Part shown: positions 1-10,082 of the stretch, piece by piece | Layout of the letters: every line of letters begins with the position of its first letter | Position numbering within the stretch: the first letter of the stretch is position 1 | Assembly: GCF_010093535.1 (NCBI RefSeq) | Contig: NW_022985235.1 | Span: 1-58,698 of the forward strand | Source: Lindgomyces ingoldianus | Taxonomy: Eukaryota > Ascomycota > Dothideomycetes > Pleosporales > Lindgomycetaceae | Direction of reading: 5' to 3' | DNA: 58,698 nucleotides | The notes under the pieces: model-generated | What the model saw: the letters and a program-made list of their open reading frames with translations, nothing else | Database searches by the model: none | Told to the model about the DNA's origin: nothing | Translations under genes and position numbers: made by a program

Positions 1-1084
1 TAACATACTATAACAGTTCATAAATGAATGCATAAGCAGAGCTTGTTTTAAGTCACTTATTAAACTCTTTCTAGAGAAGAAGACTGCATTAGAAGAAGCC
101 TATAAAAGAAGACTATAAGCAGAGCAGATAATAAAAGGTAGTCTGTAGACTAAAACTTATAAACTATATTTTTATAAATTCTATATAAAGACCTATATAC
201 CTATAAATGCTATGTAAGAGAACACCTCTTAGTAGGTCTGTCTACACAAGTACTTATTAGCAAAGTTAAAGTACTAGCTAAAATTCTAAGTAATGCAAAT
301 AACAAGCTGCACATCTTAAGCCTAGATAGTAATGCGCTTACTATAGATAGCAGCTAGCTAAGTACTTATAAATTAATAAGTCTAATACCTTGTCTAATAC
401 TAATACATTAGCACTTACATTTTATTAAAGTTATAATAAAAGACTTAGTAGTTATTTATAATGCATAAAGTGCTTACTTACTCTAGTAGAGAAGTTTATT
501 ATATTAACATATACATATGCTAGTAGTTGCTCTTTAGTAGTAGTTAACTTAAGAAGGTTTAGTAAAGGGCTAGAATTAAAGTTATTTATGTCTTTTTAAA
601 GTAGAATAAATTTCTTCTTATATCTATATTTAAGCAAATTAGTAGCGCACTCTTTATAAGTACTTTATTAATTTAATTCTATGTTAAACTACCTTTAATT
701 ATAGGTAGTGCATGTATCTAACTTAATATTAAGTAGACCTTTATAAAAGTTGTTAATATAGCCCTTATTAACTTCTAGTAGTTATAGCCTAGTCTTTAAG
801 AAATTTAACATTATTAAAATTTATAGGTACAGGTGTAGATAGAAAATTGTACGCACAGCGCTTAGCATCTAGGAAGATATCTACATTAATGTCCTTATCT
901 AAACTATTACTAAGGTTGTTTTTATTTGTACCTGCTCTTTGCAACTAAGAGGGTGTAGACTAAAACCTTCTCTATGTTAACAGTAGCTTTTAGGTATATT
1001 ATGTACTTAAACTAATTAGAGTAAATAGCACAGGTGGTATATTAGAGAGGTTGCCTAATAGGCTAGGGATTTTGTATTAGGGAG
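1..1084. other. AT-rich RIP-mutated sequence, no gene recognised
   Basis: Dense TAA/TAG in all frames, typical of RIP-mutated repeat. A minus-strand reading around 370-960 and a plus-strand reading around 600-1080 give runs of plausible residues once TAG/TAA are read as mutated Gln/Trp, but I could not assign either to a family. The first 60 bases resemble 3333-3390 (shared words around a TTCATAAATG core and an AAGCAGAGC word), so this is at least partly a dispersed repeat. No RNA gene or regulatory site is supported. Confidence 0.5.
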
Positions 1085-1520
1085 ATTGTTAAGGCGTCTG
1101 TTGTGTAGGAATGTTGCGAAGAAGGGAGCTTAATAGGCTAAGGTTTATAGGAGGCGATACGTGTGCTAGTTCCTTATTTATAGTATAAATGTTAACCTTA
1201 CTCTTTAATTAGCAACACTTTTAACATAAAGTCTTCTACCTGCCATTTCCTTTAAACGTGTCATTTGCCTGGTCTAATGGCGTAGAACAATAACGACATA
1301 GGGGTACTAGAGGAGACGACGGCGGGATATAGGGTTGTAGTCTGTTATTTGCGACATATGTGATATCAGCAAGAGCGCGCCTCTTGGCTGGCGGTGGAGG
1401 TATAGGGCTGCCCTGGGTAGGGCGCTTCCTTGCCTGGTGTCAGATATGCGCACCTACTGTCAAGACAGGAGGAACGTTTGACGAAAGCTGCTACATAGTA
1501 CGAGCAATAAGCTCGAACAG

Positions 1521-1620
1521 TATGTTGCTGCAAATTGCAGCATGTTACAGCATGTTGCAGCAAATTGCAGCAAATTGCAGCATGTTACAGCAAATTGCAG
1601 CAAATTGCAGCATGTTGCAA
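1521..1620. repeat. 10-bp minisatellite
   Basis: Ten head-to-tail 10-bp units of two alternating types, CAAATTGCAG and CATGTTRCAG, with a diverged first unit. The array is not RIP-mutated. Reading frames on both strands run through it (periodic Cys/Leu/Gln-rich peptides), but these follow from the repeat and are not evidence of a gene. Confidence 0.9.
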
Positions 1621-1799
1621 GCTGGTCGCGCATAGGGCTAGTGCGCGAGGGACTCGGATCGGCAGAACAAAAAGCCGAGCAACACGAGTAGAGCAGAAAA
1701 AGGATTGATAAACAAAAACACAATTAATAAAATTAATCAATCATCCTATACATCATATCCAAACCCATCATTCATCTCAGGAAGCCCAGAAACAGTGCT

Positions 1800-2099
1800 T
1801 CAATCTGACACCTGGATTCGTGTATTGCAGGGCGCACATCGAACCTTCCATCGGAGGAACGTCCTGTCTCTCTGTGGATCCATAGGGTGATGACAATCAT
1901 CGCAGAGTGGGGGAGGTTTATTAGCGTTGAATAGCAGAGGTACCATGTTGTGGGTTGTAGCAGGAGGTATTAGACGGGTATTAGACAACACGCGCAGCGA
2001 GGTTTTGGTTTTCGCGCAGGAAATAATTATCCGAGGATCTGCCGTTTTTATGCTTACGTGAGCCCAAAAAGGCTGAAAGCAGTAATTCTTGGCTGCCAA
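1800..2099 (-). CDS. Small ORF with two CxxC motifs, unknown
   Basis: A 99-codon frame whose C-terminal third contains CDDC, about 19 residues, then CAPC, a spacing compatible with a zinc ribbon or treble-clef knuckle. The intervening part is rich in Arg/Lys (residues about 70-95). The N-terminal half has no recognised feature. It lies in the less mutated island and shows no RIP stops, which is why it is listed. No partner genes, promoter or introns could be identified. It could equally be a chance frame or one exon of a longer gene. Confidence 0.2.
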   Translation of the reverse strand: MAAKNYCFQPFWAHVSIKTADPRIIISCAKTKTSLRVLSNTRLIPPATTHNMVPLLFNANKPPPLCDDCHHPMDPQRDRTFLRWKVRCAPCNTRIQVSD

Positions 2100-2134
2100 G
2101 CCCTAACCGAAGAAAACCAAAGTCCACAGAAAGG

Positions 2135-2177
2135 AGCGGAGCAAGCTCCGCTAATAATAAGCAGAGCAAGCTCTGCT
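2135..2177. repeat. Two tandem 25-bp palindromic units
   Basis: AGCGGAGCAAGCTCCGCT (2135-2152) and AGCAGAGCAAGCTCTGCT (2160-2177) are each near-perfect 8-bp-arm palindromes with a 2-base AA centre, spaced 25 bp apart. The second differs from the first only by RIP-type changes (CGG to CAG, CCG to CTG). They sit at the edge of the truncated pogo-like element and could form small hairpins. Confidence 0.7.
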
Positions 2178-2183
2178 AATAAG

Positions 2184-3330
2184 CTACTTTAAAGCATAGC
2201 AGAAACTTTATTTTTATAATATAAGTAATTTAGTTACATATAAGGTTTTTAGCTTAGCGCTTATATATGTTTTTTAAAAGAGTAAAATAACCTACATTAA
2301 GTAGCTATAAAAAGTGTAATAAGTAAAAAAGCATATAAATAGTAATAATTTTATTATTTTTATAGTATTACTAAAAATAAAGTAAGTTATAGCTTTTAGA
2401 GCTATTAATAACTAGTAGATAGTAGCTGCTAATAGTACACTTTTTTATATACACATTAAAGTGCTTTAACTAGTCTAGACTAAGCTAATTAGTAGTTTAG
2501 CTGTGCTTAGAGATTATAATAACTTAATTTTAAAGTAAAATTTTCTTTTTATACTAGTTTAAAAAGTAGTTACTACTTTAAAAAATAATAAAAAGTAAAA
2601 TAGCCTACTTTTTAGCATTAATGCTCTAGATAGCTGTTATCTACTTTTAGTTACCTAGCTAAACTACTTTTAGCTGTCCTTATTTCTTTAAACTTATAAC
2701 AACTACTTTAGTAAATATCTAGCCTATTATAAACTTTATTTTATTAAAGTTGTATATATTATTATTTTAGATACTATACTTAGCTTTAATATTTTTTATA
2801 AGGTTAAACTAGCTTTAAATTACTATAAAATTCTTATAAAAAGCTTTTTTATAGTTATACTTACACTTAAACTTTACTTTAAGCTTTAAGTAACACTTAA
2901 TAAATATATTAAGCTAGTTTATGCTAATATAGCTTATATTATACTTAGTGTGTAAAGAATTAGCTATATTAGCTATAGCTGCTAGCTAGAGGGGAAATCC
3001 TTGCGCATTTAGCTTAAGTATGTGCTAAAGAATTACCTACTTTTTATTATTATCTAGCTTTTATAAGTTAGCTATATAATTAGCTTAAAAAGGTTATCTA
3101 GTGTGTTAGTTACTTATTATCTTTTAAAAGACTTTATAAATAGCTGTAGCATGTTACTTAAAAAGTATTATATTTTATTTAAAAGCTTAAAGTGTAAGCT
3201 ACATCTAACATTCTTTTAACACATTTAAGTAGTGTTGTTAGAAATGCATTAGTATAAAAAGAGTAGTGTAGTAGGGTTTTAGCAAAAGTAAGCAACTTAG
3301 GTGTGTAAGCAACTTGCCCATGAAGTACGT
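2184..3330 (-). mobile_element. H1, truncated pogo/Fot1-like DNA transposon
   Basis: This is the reverse complement of roughly 8216-9365 of the full copy H. The intact terminal inverted repeat lies at 3281-3330, ends in GAAGTACGT and is followed by TA. The other end, with the transposase C-terminus and second TIR, is missing; homology stops near 2184 beside the palindromic units. The retained part encodes the N-terminal HTH region and the first half of the DDE domain, full of TAA/TAG stops. The bases just inside the surviving TIR are less mutated than the interior. Confidence 0.85.
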
Positions 3331-3332
3331 TA

Positions 3333-3483
3333 TAACATACTACGCTAATTCATAAATGTCTTAGAAAAGCAGAGCTTAGAATAGTAAAAGGTATACATTA
3401 GTAGTAAAACTTTAGCTTTAACTATTAATAGTAATATAAACTATTACTAAGCGTAAAAGTGTTACAAATTAAGAACAGTAGTT
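3333..3483. repeat. AT-rich repeat paralogous to window start
   Basis: Sequence directly after the H1 TIR (TAACATACTA, then TTCATAAATG, then an AAGCAGAGC word) resembles positions 1-60. It probably belongs to one dispersed repeat that H1 entered at a TA. At its far side it abuts the broken 3' end of the DUF3435 gene. No coding potential seen. Confidence 0.4.
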
Positions 3484-4299
3484 AGCTTGCGGCCGATTCA
3501 CTGTAAAGCCTGCTATCTGTAGATATAACTGAACCTGGATCCTACAGCGTCCGTGGGGATATCTCTTTTCAGTTGTTGCTAGGTTTGTTTGTAGCACTAG
3601 ATTCAGATCCTCTACATACATACAAGCCTTATCTTGCCCTACCTTCTTTAAGCTGTGCTTTTTAGTTAGCTTCCTTAGCACCTACAGTGATGTTAGACTT
3701 AACACACTTATAAAGTTAGAAGCGGGAAGTAAATACCTTGTGCATGCTCCGGTTCATTTTTCCATCTAGCTTAAAACCCGCTGCTCTCTCATATACCAGC
3801 CGGTATACCTTCCAGTACGTCCCTAGGGAGCTAGCGTACTTAGTTCCTCTGCGTCTCCTTCCTCCCTTCCCTTGGCAGTGACTGAGTAGCCAGTCAAAGA
3901 ACGTGTGCAGAGTGCAGACAGACACGGTCGCATAGTCACAGAGGTGGTCTTTCCTAAGGAATGTCCAGCATCTATACTGCGTCAGCATCGCATATCCTGA
4001 ATTGCGAGGCCGGTTGCAATCTACTAGTTCCACTAATCTTCCATGCAGTCTAGCAGGCGAGTACTGCTATCTTTGTAGTCCTCTTTAGTGTACTCTGTTT
4101 CATTGAACGCTTCTAGCTGTTAGTGGTAGTACTTAGGCAGATAGTCTTTTTCAGCGAAGAGCCACACCCTGTCAGTATCCTCGTCACTACATGTTCCGAC
4201 GTCTGTCAGATCTGTATCCGACCCGGCACCGTCGTCTACGTCGGAGTCCGCATATTCGCTCTCCTCAGAAGAGTCTTTGACCGGTAGGCGTCGTCGCAT
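3484..4299 (-). pseudogene. DUF3435 family (Starship captain-like tyrosine recombinase), N-terminal part
   Basis: Read from an ATG at 4299. An acidic N-terminus (EESEYADSDVDDG) is followed by the block TLHTFFDWLL, then TKYASSLGTYWKVYRLVYE, KLDGKMNRSMHK, and after a 55-bp intron (3736-3682) YVEDLNLVLQTNLATTEKRY, PHGRCRIQ and AGFTVNRPQA. I recognise these blocks from fungal DUF3435 proteins, a family that includes the tyrosine recombinases acting as captains of giant Starship elements. It is broken: in-frame TAA/TAG in exon 1 (C to T type), a frame change near 4035, and homology ends abruptly after NRPQA at about 3485. The catalytic R-H-R-Y half is therefore absent. It is far less RIP-mutated than its surroundings. 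The family call is firm; a Starship origin of this locus is inference. Confidence 0.8.
3682..3736 (-). other. Spliceosomal intron in DUF3435 pseudogene
   Basis: On the minus strand it starts GTATTT and ends CTGTAG, with a CTAAC branch-site-like word about 15 bases before the acceptor. It is 55 bp, typical for filamentous fungi. Removing it joins ...SMHK to VLRKLTKKH in frame, matching the family's continuity. Confidence 0.75.
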
Positions 4300-4735
4300 G
4301 GCGCATTGGTACGGAGAGACGTGCGGGAGGGGTTACCGTAGACACTGCTAGTGGAAAAGCGCAGCAGAGGGCAGCCGTGTAGCTAACTAGGTGAAGGGAA
4401 AAAAAAAGCAGGAGGCGGTGCATGCCTGTATGTCTGTAAAGGGCGAGTGAAGTGCTTTAAGTATGCAAGCAGAGCAGCCTCCTTTTAGGTTAACATGCTG
4501 CTGGCGTGAAGAAGAGCAAGTAACGTTAGGGTCGCCGCGTTACTAACAGGAGACATAATTAATCCCTGTAGCTAGCGGCGCCTGCGCTAGCTAAGGTAGG
4601 TAATCCGAAGAGCGCATAGGCTTTAGCTATCTAGTGCGGGATTAGAGAACTTTTGTGGCAAGTTAACCTTAGAAAACAGCGTTACAGCCCTCTAAGATTA
4701 GTAGCTAAAACGCTTTCTAATTCTTTAAGATAGTA
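4300..4735. other. Less mutated 5' flank of the DUF3435 gene
   Basis: About 430 bp with ordinary composition upstream of the DUF3435 start. It has a purine-rich run near 4400, CpG-containing stretches and a GCTAGC-bordered imperfect palindrome near 4570-4595. If the gene was a captain, the 5' border of the element would be expected here, but I see no convincing direct repeat or TIR. It ends where gypsy fragment F3 begins, near 4736. Confidence 0.4.
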
Positions 4736-5983
4736 ACATAGCTTTAAAAAACTAAGTTACTTAATTAAAAGTATAAATTAAGTAGCTAACTAGATTAAAA
4801 ACTATTAGTTTTAATTAACTTTTACTAACTACTAAATTACTTTTAATATTACTTTAAATTACTTTTACTATACTAATAGTAAAAAACTTTTTAGGCACTT
4901 TTAAGCCTTTTTAAAGCTACTTTACTAAACACACACTTAAAATTAAAAACTTTATAGATAGTAAAAAACTTACATTTAAATAATAGTAAGCTTTATTATA
5001 AATAAACTTAAAATTAATTTAAATTACTATTAGAGTAAGCGTACACGCATAGTGTTAGTATAAAGACACACTACTAGTATTGCAAAGAAATACCTAGAGC
5101 CTAGATACCTAGCTAAATTAAACAACTTTTAGTTTAGAAATATAAAAAAAAATTAAGCTTTTATAAACTAGTAATAAAGAAATAAAAGTGTAATAAGTGT
5201 TTTAAACTTTAAAAATAAGTTAAAAAAAGTATTTTTTACTTTTAAAGCTTACTTTATTAGCGCTACTGTTAAAGAGTTTATGTGGAGGATAAAATAGCCT
5301 GGCAGTAGCTGTTTAGAAGATCGGGTGAAGTGACTCTGCTATCTAAGAGAGCTGAGGGCTCTCCTTATATACACCGAGCTTCGGAACAGAATATCTCTAG
5401 ATCCCGAGCTGCGTCCCAGGCTCTGAGCCCCAGCCAAGGCTCTCAGTATACGCGACAGTTTATATTAAAGTTAAAATAGTTTTTTTACTTATAAAAGAAA
5501 ATACTACTTAGCTTAAAAGTACTAAACTTAGAGTTTAAACACACTTAAAAAAGGCTTTTTTAAGATAATAGTAGCCTACTTAATAGCTTATAACATAAAA
5601 AAAAGAAACACTTTTACTATTTAAAAGTAAACTATTAACTATACTTAATATTTTAATATTAGACCTATTATAAATTAATTTTAAAAAGTGTCTAGTAATA
5701 CATCTAAGGCAGTATACTATTCTAGTGCACTCTAACCTGCACCTGTGTTAGTACCCTAGTCCACCCCCGCTACCTACTAACAACCTAGCTAGACACCTGC
5801 CTTTAAAAGACAGATAACTTCTAGTAACTATTATAATTATAGTAAACTAAAACATTTTACTAGTAATTATTCTATTTCTAAAGTATAAGAAATTAAGGTA
5901 AAGTAGTAAAAATTTAAAAAAAAGTTTATAAATATAAATAATTATAAGCTAAATTTTTTTTAGATAAAAATAAAAATACTTAA
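4736..5983 (+). mobile_element. F3, gypsy (F family) gag-region fragment
   Basis: Reverse-complement homolog of F1 sequence 30356-30450 joined to 22658-21200, that is, the 5'/gag part of the F family in plus orientation. It lacks the B insertion: TAACT at 4816-4820 is B's empty target (TSD AGTTA). It also lacks G: CTAAA at 5949-5953 is G's target. It is interrupted by solo LTR S2 (5281-5457) and cut at 5983 by a copia LTR. Readable peptides such as KEYLEPRYLAKL are shared with F1. All frames carry RIP stops. Confidence 0.8.
5281..5457. mobile_element. S2, 177-bp solo LTR (or tiny TRIM)
   Basis: Begins TGTGGAGGAT and ends ACGCGACA (TG...CA), flanked by a perfect 5-bp duplication GTTTA (5276-5280 and 5458-5462). 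F1 has the unoccupied site at 22178-22182 on the opposite strand. A TATA-like word lies near 5365. It is not RIP-mutated although its host F3 is. No other copy is in the window, so its parent element is unknown. Confidence 0.9.
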
Positions 5984-6266
5984 TGTCTGTACATAGCAAT
6001 AGTGTTACAGTCTAGATAGTTATCGCGCGAGAGAAGGATCATGTAACTATGTTACATAATGCTTATACGCAAACCTCTGTGCGCGAACATCTAGATATTC
6101 CCCTTTTCCTCTAACAGAGGAAAAGACAGAGCAATAGAACTAGAAACATGTTGCCCCCACTCTACCTACTTTGTACGCTGTGCACACTGTACACTACTCT
6201 TACTCTTGCTACTTAAGTGCTTATACTATAAGCAGTTAGCTAAAAGAGCCTATTTAACACTAATTA
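5984..6266 (+). mobile_element. E0, copia-family 5' LTR with start of internal region
   Basis: 5984-6259 is homologous to the LTRs of element E (42557-42836 and 55778-56057), beginning TGTCTGTAC and ending GCCTATTTAACA. The following CTAATTA (6260-6266) equals the first internal bases of E, so this is not a solo LTR. It is the left end of a copia that was then hit by F' at 6267. The left target is CTTAA (5979-5983) in F3; its partner is not in the window. Confidence 0.8.
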
Positions 6267-6437
6267 TGTAACAGCACAGGCAAGACAATGGGTCTGAATG
6301 CGGTAGGAATCCACTTAGAGGCATATGGGAGTGCGTGGAGACTTAGAACCTAGGAATGCCATTAACATCTATAGGCCTTGTACAAAGGATATTAGAAAAC
6401 TACTAAGCTAGCTAAGAGAAGAGGTGCAACTAAATAC
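6267..6437 (-). mobile_element. F', left half of a split gypsy F-family LTR
   Basis: 171 bp starting TGTAACAGCAC and stopping at ...CTAAATAC, the point where F1 inserted. The missing second half (118 bp) is at 31217-31334. Together they make about 289 bp, the length of F-family LTRs. The left target duplication is AATTA (6262-6266) in copia E0. Confidence 0.9.
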
Positions 6438-6727
6438 TGTAACAGCGCAGGCAAGACAATGGGTCTGAATGCGGTGGGAATCCACTCAGAGGCATATGGG
6501 AGTGCGTGGGGACTCTGAACCTGGGAATGTCATTAACACCTATAGGCCTTGTACAAAAGAATATTAGAAAACTACTAAGCTAGCTACAGAGGCAAGGTGC
6601 AACTAAATACATAAGAGAATAGGGGTAACTGCAGGGGACTAGGTTAAGTTATAGTTAGGGCTAATATAGGGACCCTTTAGATAGGATCTAAGTAACCTAA
6701 GATAGAACAATTTATAGAATTATTACA
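6438..6727 (-). repeat. F1 LTR (left, 3' LTR)
   Basis: The outer first 100 or so bases keep TGG, CTC and GGG words. The inner end has RIP changes compared with the same bases in the right LTR (for example GGTCGAG reads GGTTAAG). It is bordered inside by the polypurine tract. Confidence 0.9.
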
Positions 6728-8213
6728 CTACCCCCTTTTTTATAGGCTAATAGTCTTTATCTGTAGTGTTTAAAAAGTATTTAAAAATACTTTAAAACTA
6801 ATTTAAATAGAATATAATAAGTATAACTATTTTAACTAAAAATTTTTATTACTAAAGAATAAACTAAAAACCTAATACTAATATAATACTTTTATTATAA
6901 TGTTTTTGTTTAGTAGTAACTAGTAGTATAGTTATTATTAATATAGTAAATTTATTATTTATAGTAATAAGTGTTTACTTGCCTTACTTATATAGTCTAG
7001 TTAATATTATTAGTTTCTTCTTTAGCTATTATCTAAATCTCTACTTTATAGGTATTATTATGCACCTAACATCTTATAGCTTAGTCTATTAACTAATTAT
7101 AGCATTAAAGAAAATTACTATGCTGCTCTGCCCCTCTTTTAGAGCCTCTTTAGAGGCGTTTTAAGTTATCTGCCTTTAGGCTGCCTACACTCTTACTTAC
7201 AGCCTTTAGGTTAAGTTTTTTTATTAGTTCTTTAGATTAAAAAAATGTAAATATTACACTTTATATAATAAAAAATGCAACCTTATATAAATATAGTTTA
7301 ATACTGCTAGAGTATAGTTTACTAACACGCGTGTAGGTTCTCTTTTATTATAAAAAGAAATTTTTAGTCTTTTAAAGCTATCTTAATCTATAGGCAGCAG
7401 CCTAAAATATAGAGAGTAAGAAGAATAAAAAGGGGGCATTTAAGGCTATTTTAAAGTTTACTTAGAACCTAGCGTAGGTAGCGCAGGTTGTAAAGAGCTA
7501 GAAGGCTAAGCTTTCTACAGCTAGTGTTTAAGTAGCCTTATTCTACTAAAACACTAAGTTGCTTTGTTAGGTTTTAGCTTTAAAAGCTCTAGTATCTAAC
7601 TTTTAAGTAAACATTATAGTGCTCTTAAGTAGCTAAAGATAAAGTAAAGAGAGTTTAAAAGAAGTCTAAAAAGAAGAGAGAAGAGAAGAAAGAAAAGAAA
7701 GAAAAGTAAAGAAGGAAGTAAAGAAGAGTTTAAAGGTGTCTAATAGCTTACTATTAGACCTTCTTAGTGTAATGTCTATAAAGTTGTAATACTATTATGT
7801 ATAACTATAAATTTACTTTTTACTTTTATACCTTATTATTTGCTAAGTAATCTATGCCTTTTACACTAGCTTTAAAAGCCTTAATCTACTTATATAAGGC
7901 CTTTAAAAGTCTTAGCTAATTTAGATACTTATTATAAAAAGCTTTTAGTTTATAAAGAAAACTTATAAAATTTAAAGCCTTATACTAGACTAGATTAGAG
8001 TTATGTTTTACTTATTTTACCTAGTACTTAAGCATTTTTTAGTAAAGCTTACTAGTAAGTATTTTCTTTACTTTTTACTTTTTTACTTTATTAATAGTAA
8101 TTCTAAGGGGTTTTAAAAGTTCTTATTTTAGAAGTAGATCTTAGAGGTCTTTATAAAGTACATTTAGTGCAAAGATGTTATATATCTTTAACTTTAAAAG
8201 TAGCTTTAGGCAG
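6728..8213 (-). pseudogene. F1 3' internal region, heavily RIP-mutated
   Basis: Shared with F2 (31927-33410), so it is part of the F element and not host DNA. By position it lies downstream of integrase in the minus-strand element. It has long A+G-rich stretches near 7640-7740 and no domain I can name. Every frame carries many TAA/TAG stops. The pogo element H is inserted at its inner end (TA at 8214-8215). Confidence 0.5.
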
Positions 8214-8215
8214 TA

Positions 8216-10080
8216 ACGTACTTCATAGGCGAGTTGCTCACACACTTAAGTTGCTTACTTTTGCTAAACTCTACTACACTACTCTTCTTACACTAATGCA
8301 TTTCTAATAACACTACTTAAACATGTTAAAGGAACATTAAATGCAGCTTATGCTTTAGGCTTTTAAATAAGACGCAACACTTTTTAACTAACACACTACA
8401 GCTATTTATAAAGTCTCTTAAAAGATAATAAGTAACTAACGCACTAGACAACTTTTCTAAGCTAATTATATAGCTAACTTATAGAAGCTAGATAATAACA
8501 AGAAGTAAGTAATTATTTAGCACATACTTAAGCTAAATATGTAAGGATTTCCCCCCTAGCTAGTAGCTATAGCTAATATAGCTAATTCTTTACACACTAA
8601 GCGTAATATAGGCTATGTTAGCATAAACTAGCCTAATATGTTTGTTAAGTGTTACTTAGAGCTTAAAGTAAAGTTTAAGTGTAAGTATAACTATAAAAAA
8701 GCTTTTTATAAAGATCTTATAGTAATTTAAAGCTAGTTTAACTTTATAAAGAATATTAAAGCTAAGTATAGCATCTAAGATAACAACATGTATAACTTTA
8801 ATAAAATAAAGTTTATAATAGGCTAGATATTTACTAGAGCAGTTATTATAAGTTTAGAGAGATAAGAATAGCTAAAAGCAGTTTAGCTAGGTAACTAGAA
8901 GTAGATAATAGCTATCTAGAGCATTAATGCTAAAAGGTAGGCTATTCTGCTCTTTATTATTTTTTAGAGTAGCAACTACCTTTTAAACTAGTATAAGAAG
9001 GAAAATCTACTCTAGGATTAAGTTATTATAATTTTTAAGCGCAGCTAGACTACTAATTAGCTTAGTCTAGACTAGTTAAAGCACTTTAACACGCATATAA
9101 AAAAGTGTACTGTTAGCAGCTACTATCTGCTAGTTATTAACAGCTATAAGAGCTATAACTTACTTTATTTCTAGTAATACTATAAAAATAATAAGATTAT
9201 TACTATTTATATACCTTTTTACTTATTACACCTTTTATAGCTACTTAATGTAGGTTGTTTTACTTCTTTAAAAAAAGCATATAGGCGCTAAGCTAAAAAC
9301 CTTATGCATAACTAAATTACTTATATTATAAAAATAAAGTTTTTACTATGCTTTAAAGCAGCTTATAATGCTATAATTACTTTTAGTAATATCTAAGAAA
9401 AGTTCTAAGGCGCTAAATTAGTTTTTTTTAACCTATAACAGGTTATAATAGGCCTTAATATAAAGTTATGCACTCTATTACTACTACTACTTATATATAA
9501 CAAGCCCTAGCAGTTATAAACTCTAAGTAATACTCTAAAACTTAGGTTATAATTAATGCTTATAAAAATAAGAATTTAAAAGCATATAAATAGTTTACTA
9601 ACTTTTATAGTTAAAGTGTTTAAAAAGGTTTTAAAGGGGGTAGTAATAATTACGTATAAGCTAGTGTTAGTGTAATAGGAAATTACTAAGCTTTAAGCAG
9701 CTAATAAGGCTGCTACGTAACATAAATTATATAAAAAAAAGCAAATTAAGGTAGAAGAGACTTTAATAATTTAAAAAAGCCTACACTTAACAGCTTTAAA
9801 GAAGTTTAGAGCGCGCAGTAACAAGAAGAAGGCAAAGAAGCAGGTGCAAGCTAAAGTAGAAAAGCTATTCTAAAGGCGCTACAGACAGTGCAATTAGACT
9901 AGGCATAACACGCAAATGTGTAAGCAAGAAGCAGAAGTAGTATCTAAATAATATTCTAGGCTGTACTGTACTATATAGTGCTAGAGCGGGTTGTTATGGG
10001 CCATAATAGAGTTTGTTAGGGTGGGGTCTTGGCAAAAGTAAGCGACTCAGGTGTGTGAGCGACTTGCCTATGAAGTACGT
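8216..10080 (+). mobile_element. H, pogo/Fot1-like DNA transposon
   Basis: 1,865 bp. The TIRs of about 50 bp start ACGTACTTCA and end GAAGTACGT, with TA duplicated (8214-8215, 10081-10082). F2 has the empty TA at 33407-33408. Each TIR contains a repeated motif related to GTTGCTTACACAC. The borders are much less mutated than the interior. The size fits autonomous Fot1-type elements. Confidence 0.95.
8300..9960 (+). pseudogene. pogo/Fot1-type DDE transposase (broken)
   Basis: Plus strand, decayed by TAA/TAG. The N-terminal CENP-B-like HTH region shows DFPPS then LHTKRNIGYV; next comes the DDE domain with NMYNFNKIKF (YNFDETGF type, catalytic D now N), then INAKGQAILLFI and WLKHFNTHTK-like stretches; the C-terminus has YRQCNTRHN-like residues, a CCHC knuckle that has lost one position. 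Order and length match Fot1/pogo transposases, which excise and reinsert DNA at TA. No start is certain; ATG near 8300 is the best candidate. H1, H2 and H3 are partial relatives. It cannot make protein. Confidence 0.8.
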
Positions 10081-10082
10081 TA

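Larger units (their letters stand above)
1085..2183. other. Less mutated island of normal base composition
   Basis: About 1.1 kb with ordinary CpA, TpG and CpG content between RIP-mutated blocks. It contains a 10-bp minisatellite (1521-1620), a small ORF with paired CxxC motifs (1800-2099, minus) and a pair of palindromic 25-bp units (2135-2177). No LTR, TIR or known protein domain is obvious. It could be single-copy host DNA, cargo of a larger element, or the unmutated edge of a repeat lying mostly outside the window. Confidence 0.5.

Noticed and set aside
1..1084. Helitron (helicase-like N-terminal) remnant on the minus strand
   Set aside because: A few residues after stop removal resembled such proteins, but no Rep or helicase motif could be found.
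1360..1723. Overlapping ORFs on both strands through 1366-1723
   Set aside because: They arise from the stop-free 10-bp minisatellite; periodic peptides on both strands point to the repeat, not a gene.
5984..6259. Solo copia LTR
   Set aside because: The next 7 bases equal the start of the E interior and no matching TSD follows, so it is the left end of an interrupted full element.
6267..6727. Simple tandem duplication of an LTR
   Set aside because: The truncation point AATAC, its duplicate at 31212-31216 and the matching second half at 31217-31334 show insertion of F1 into the F' LTR instead.
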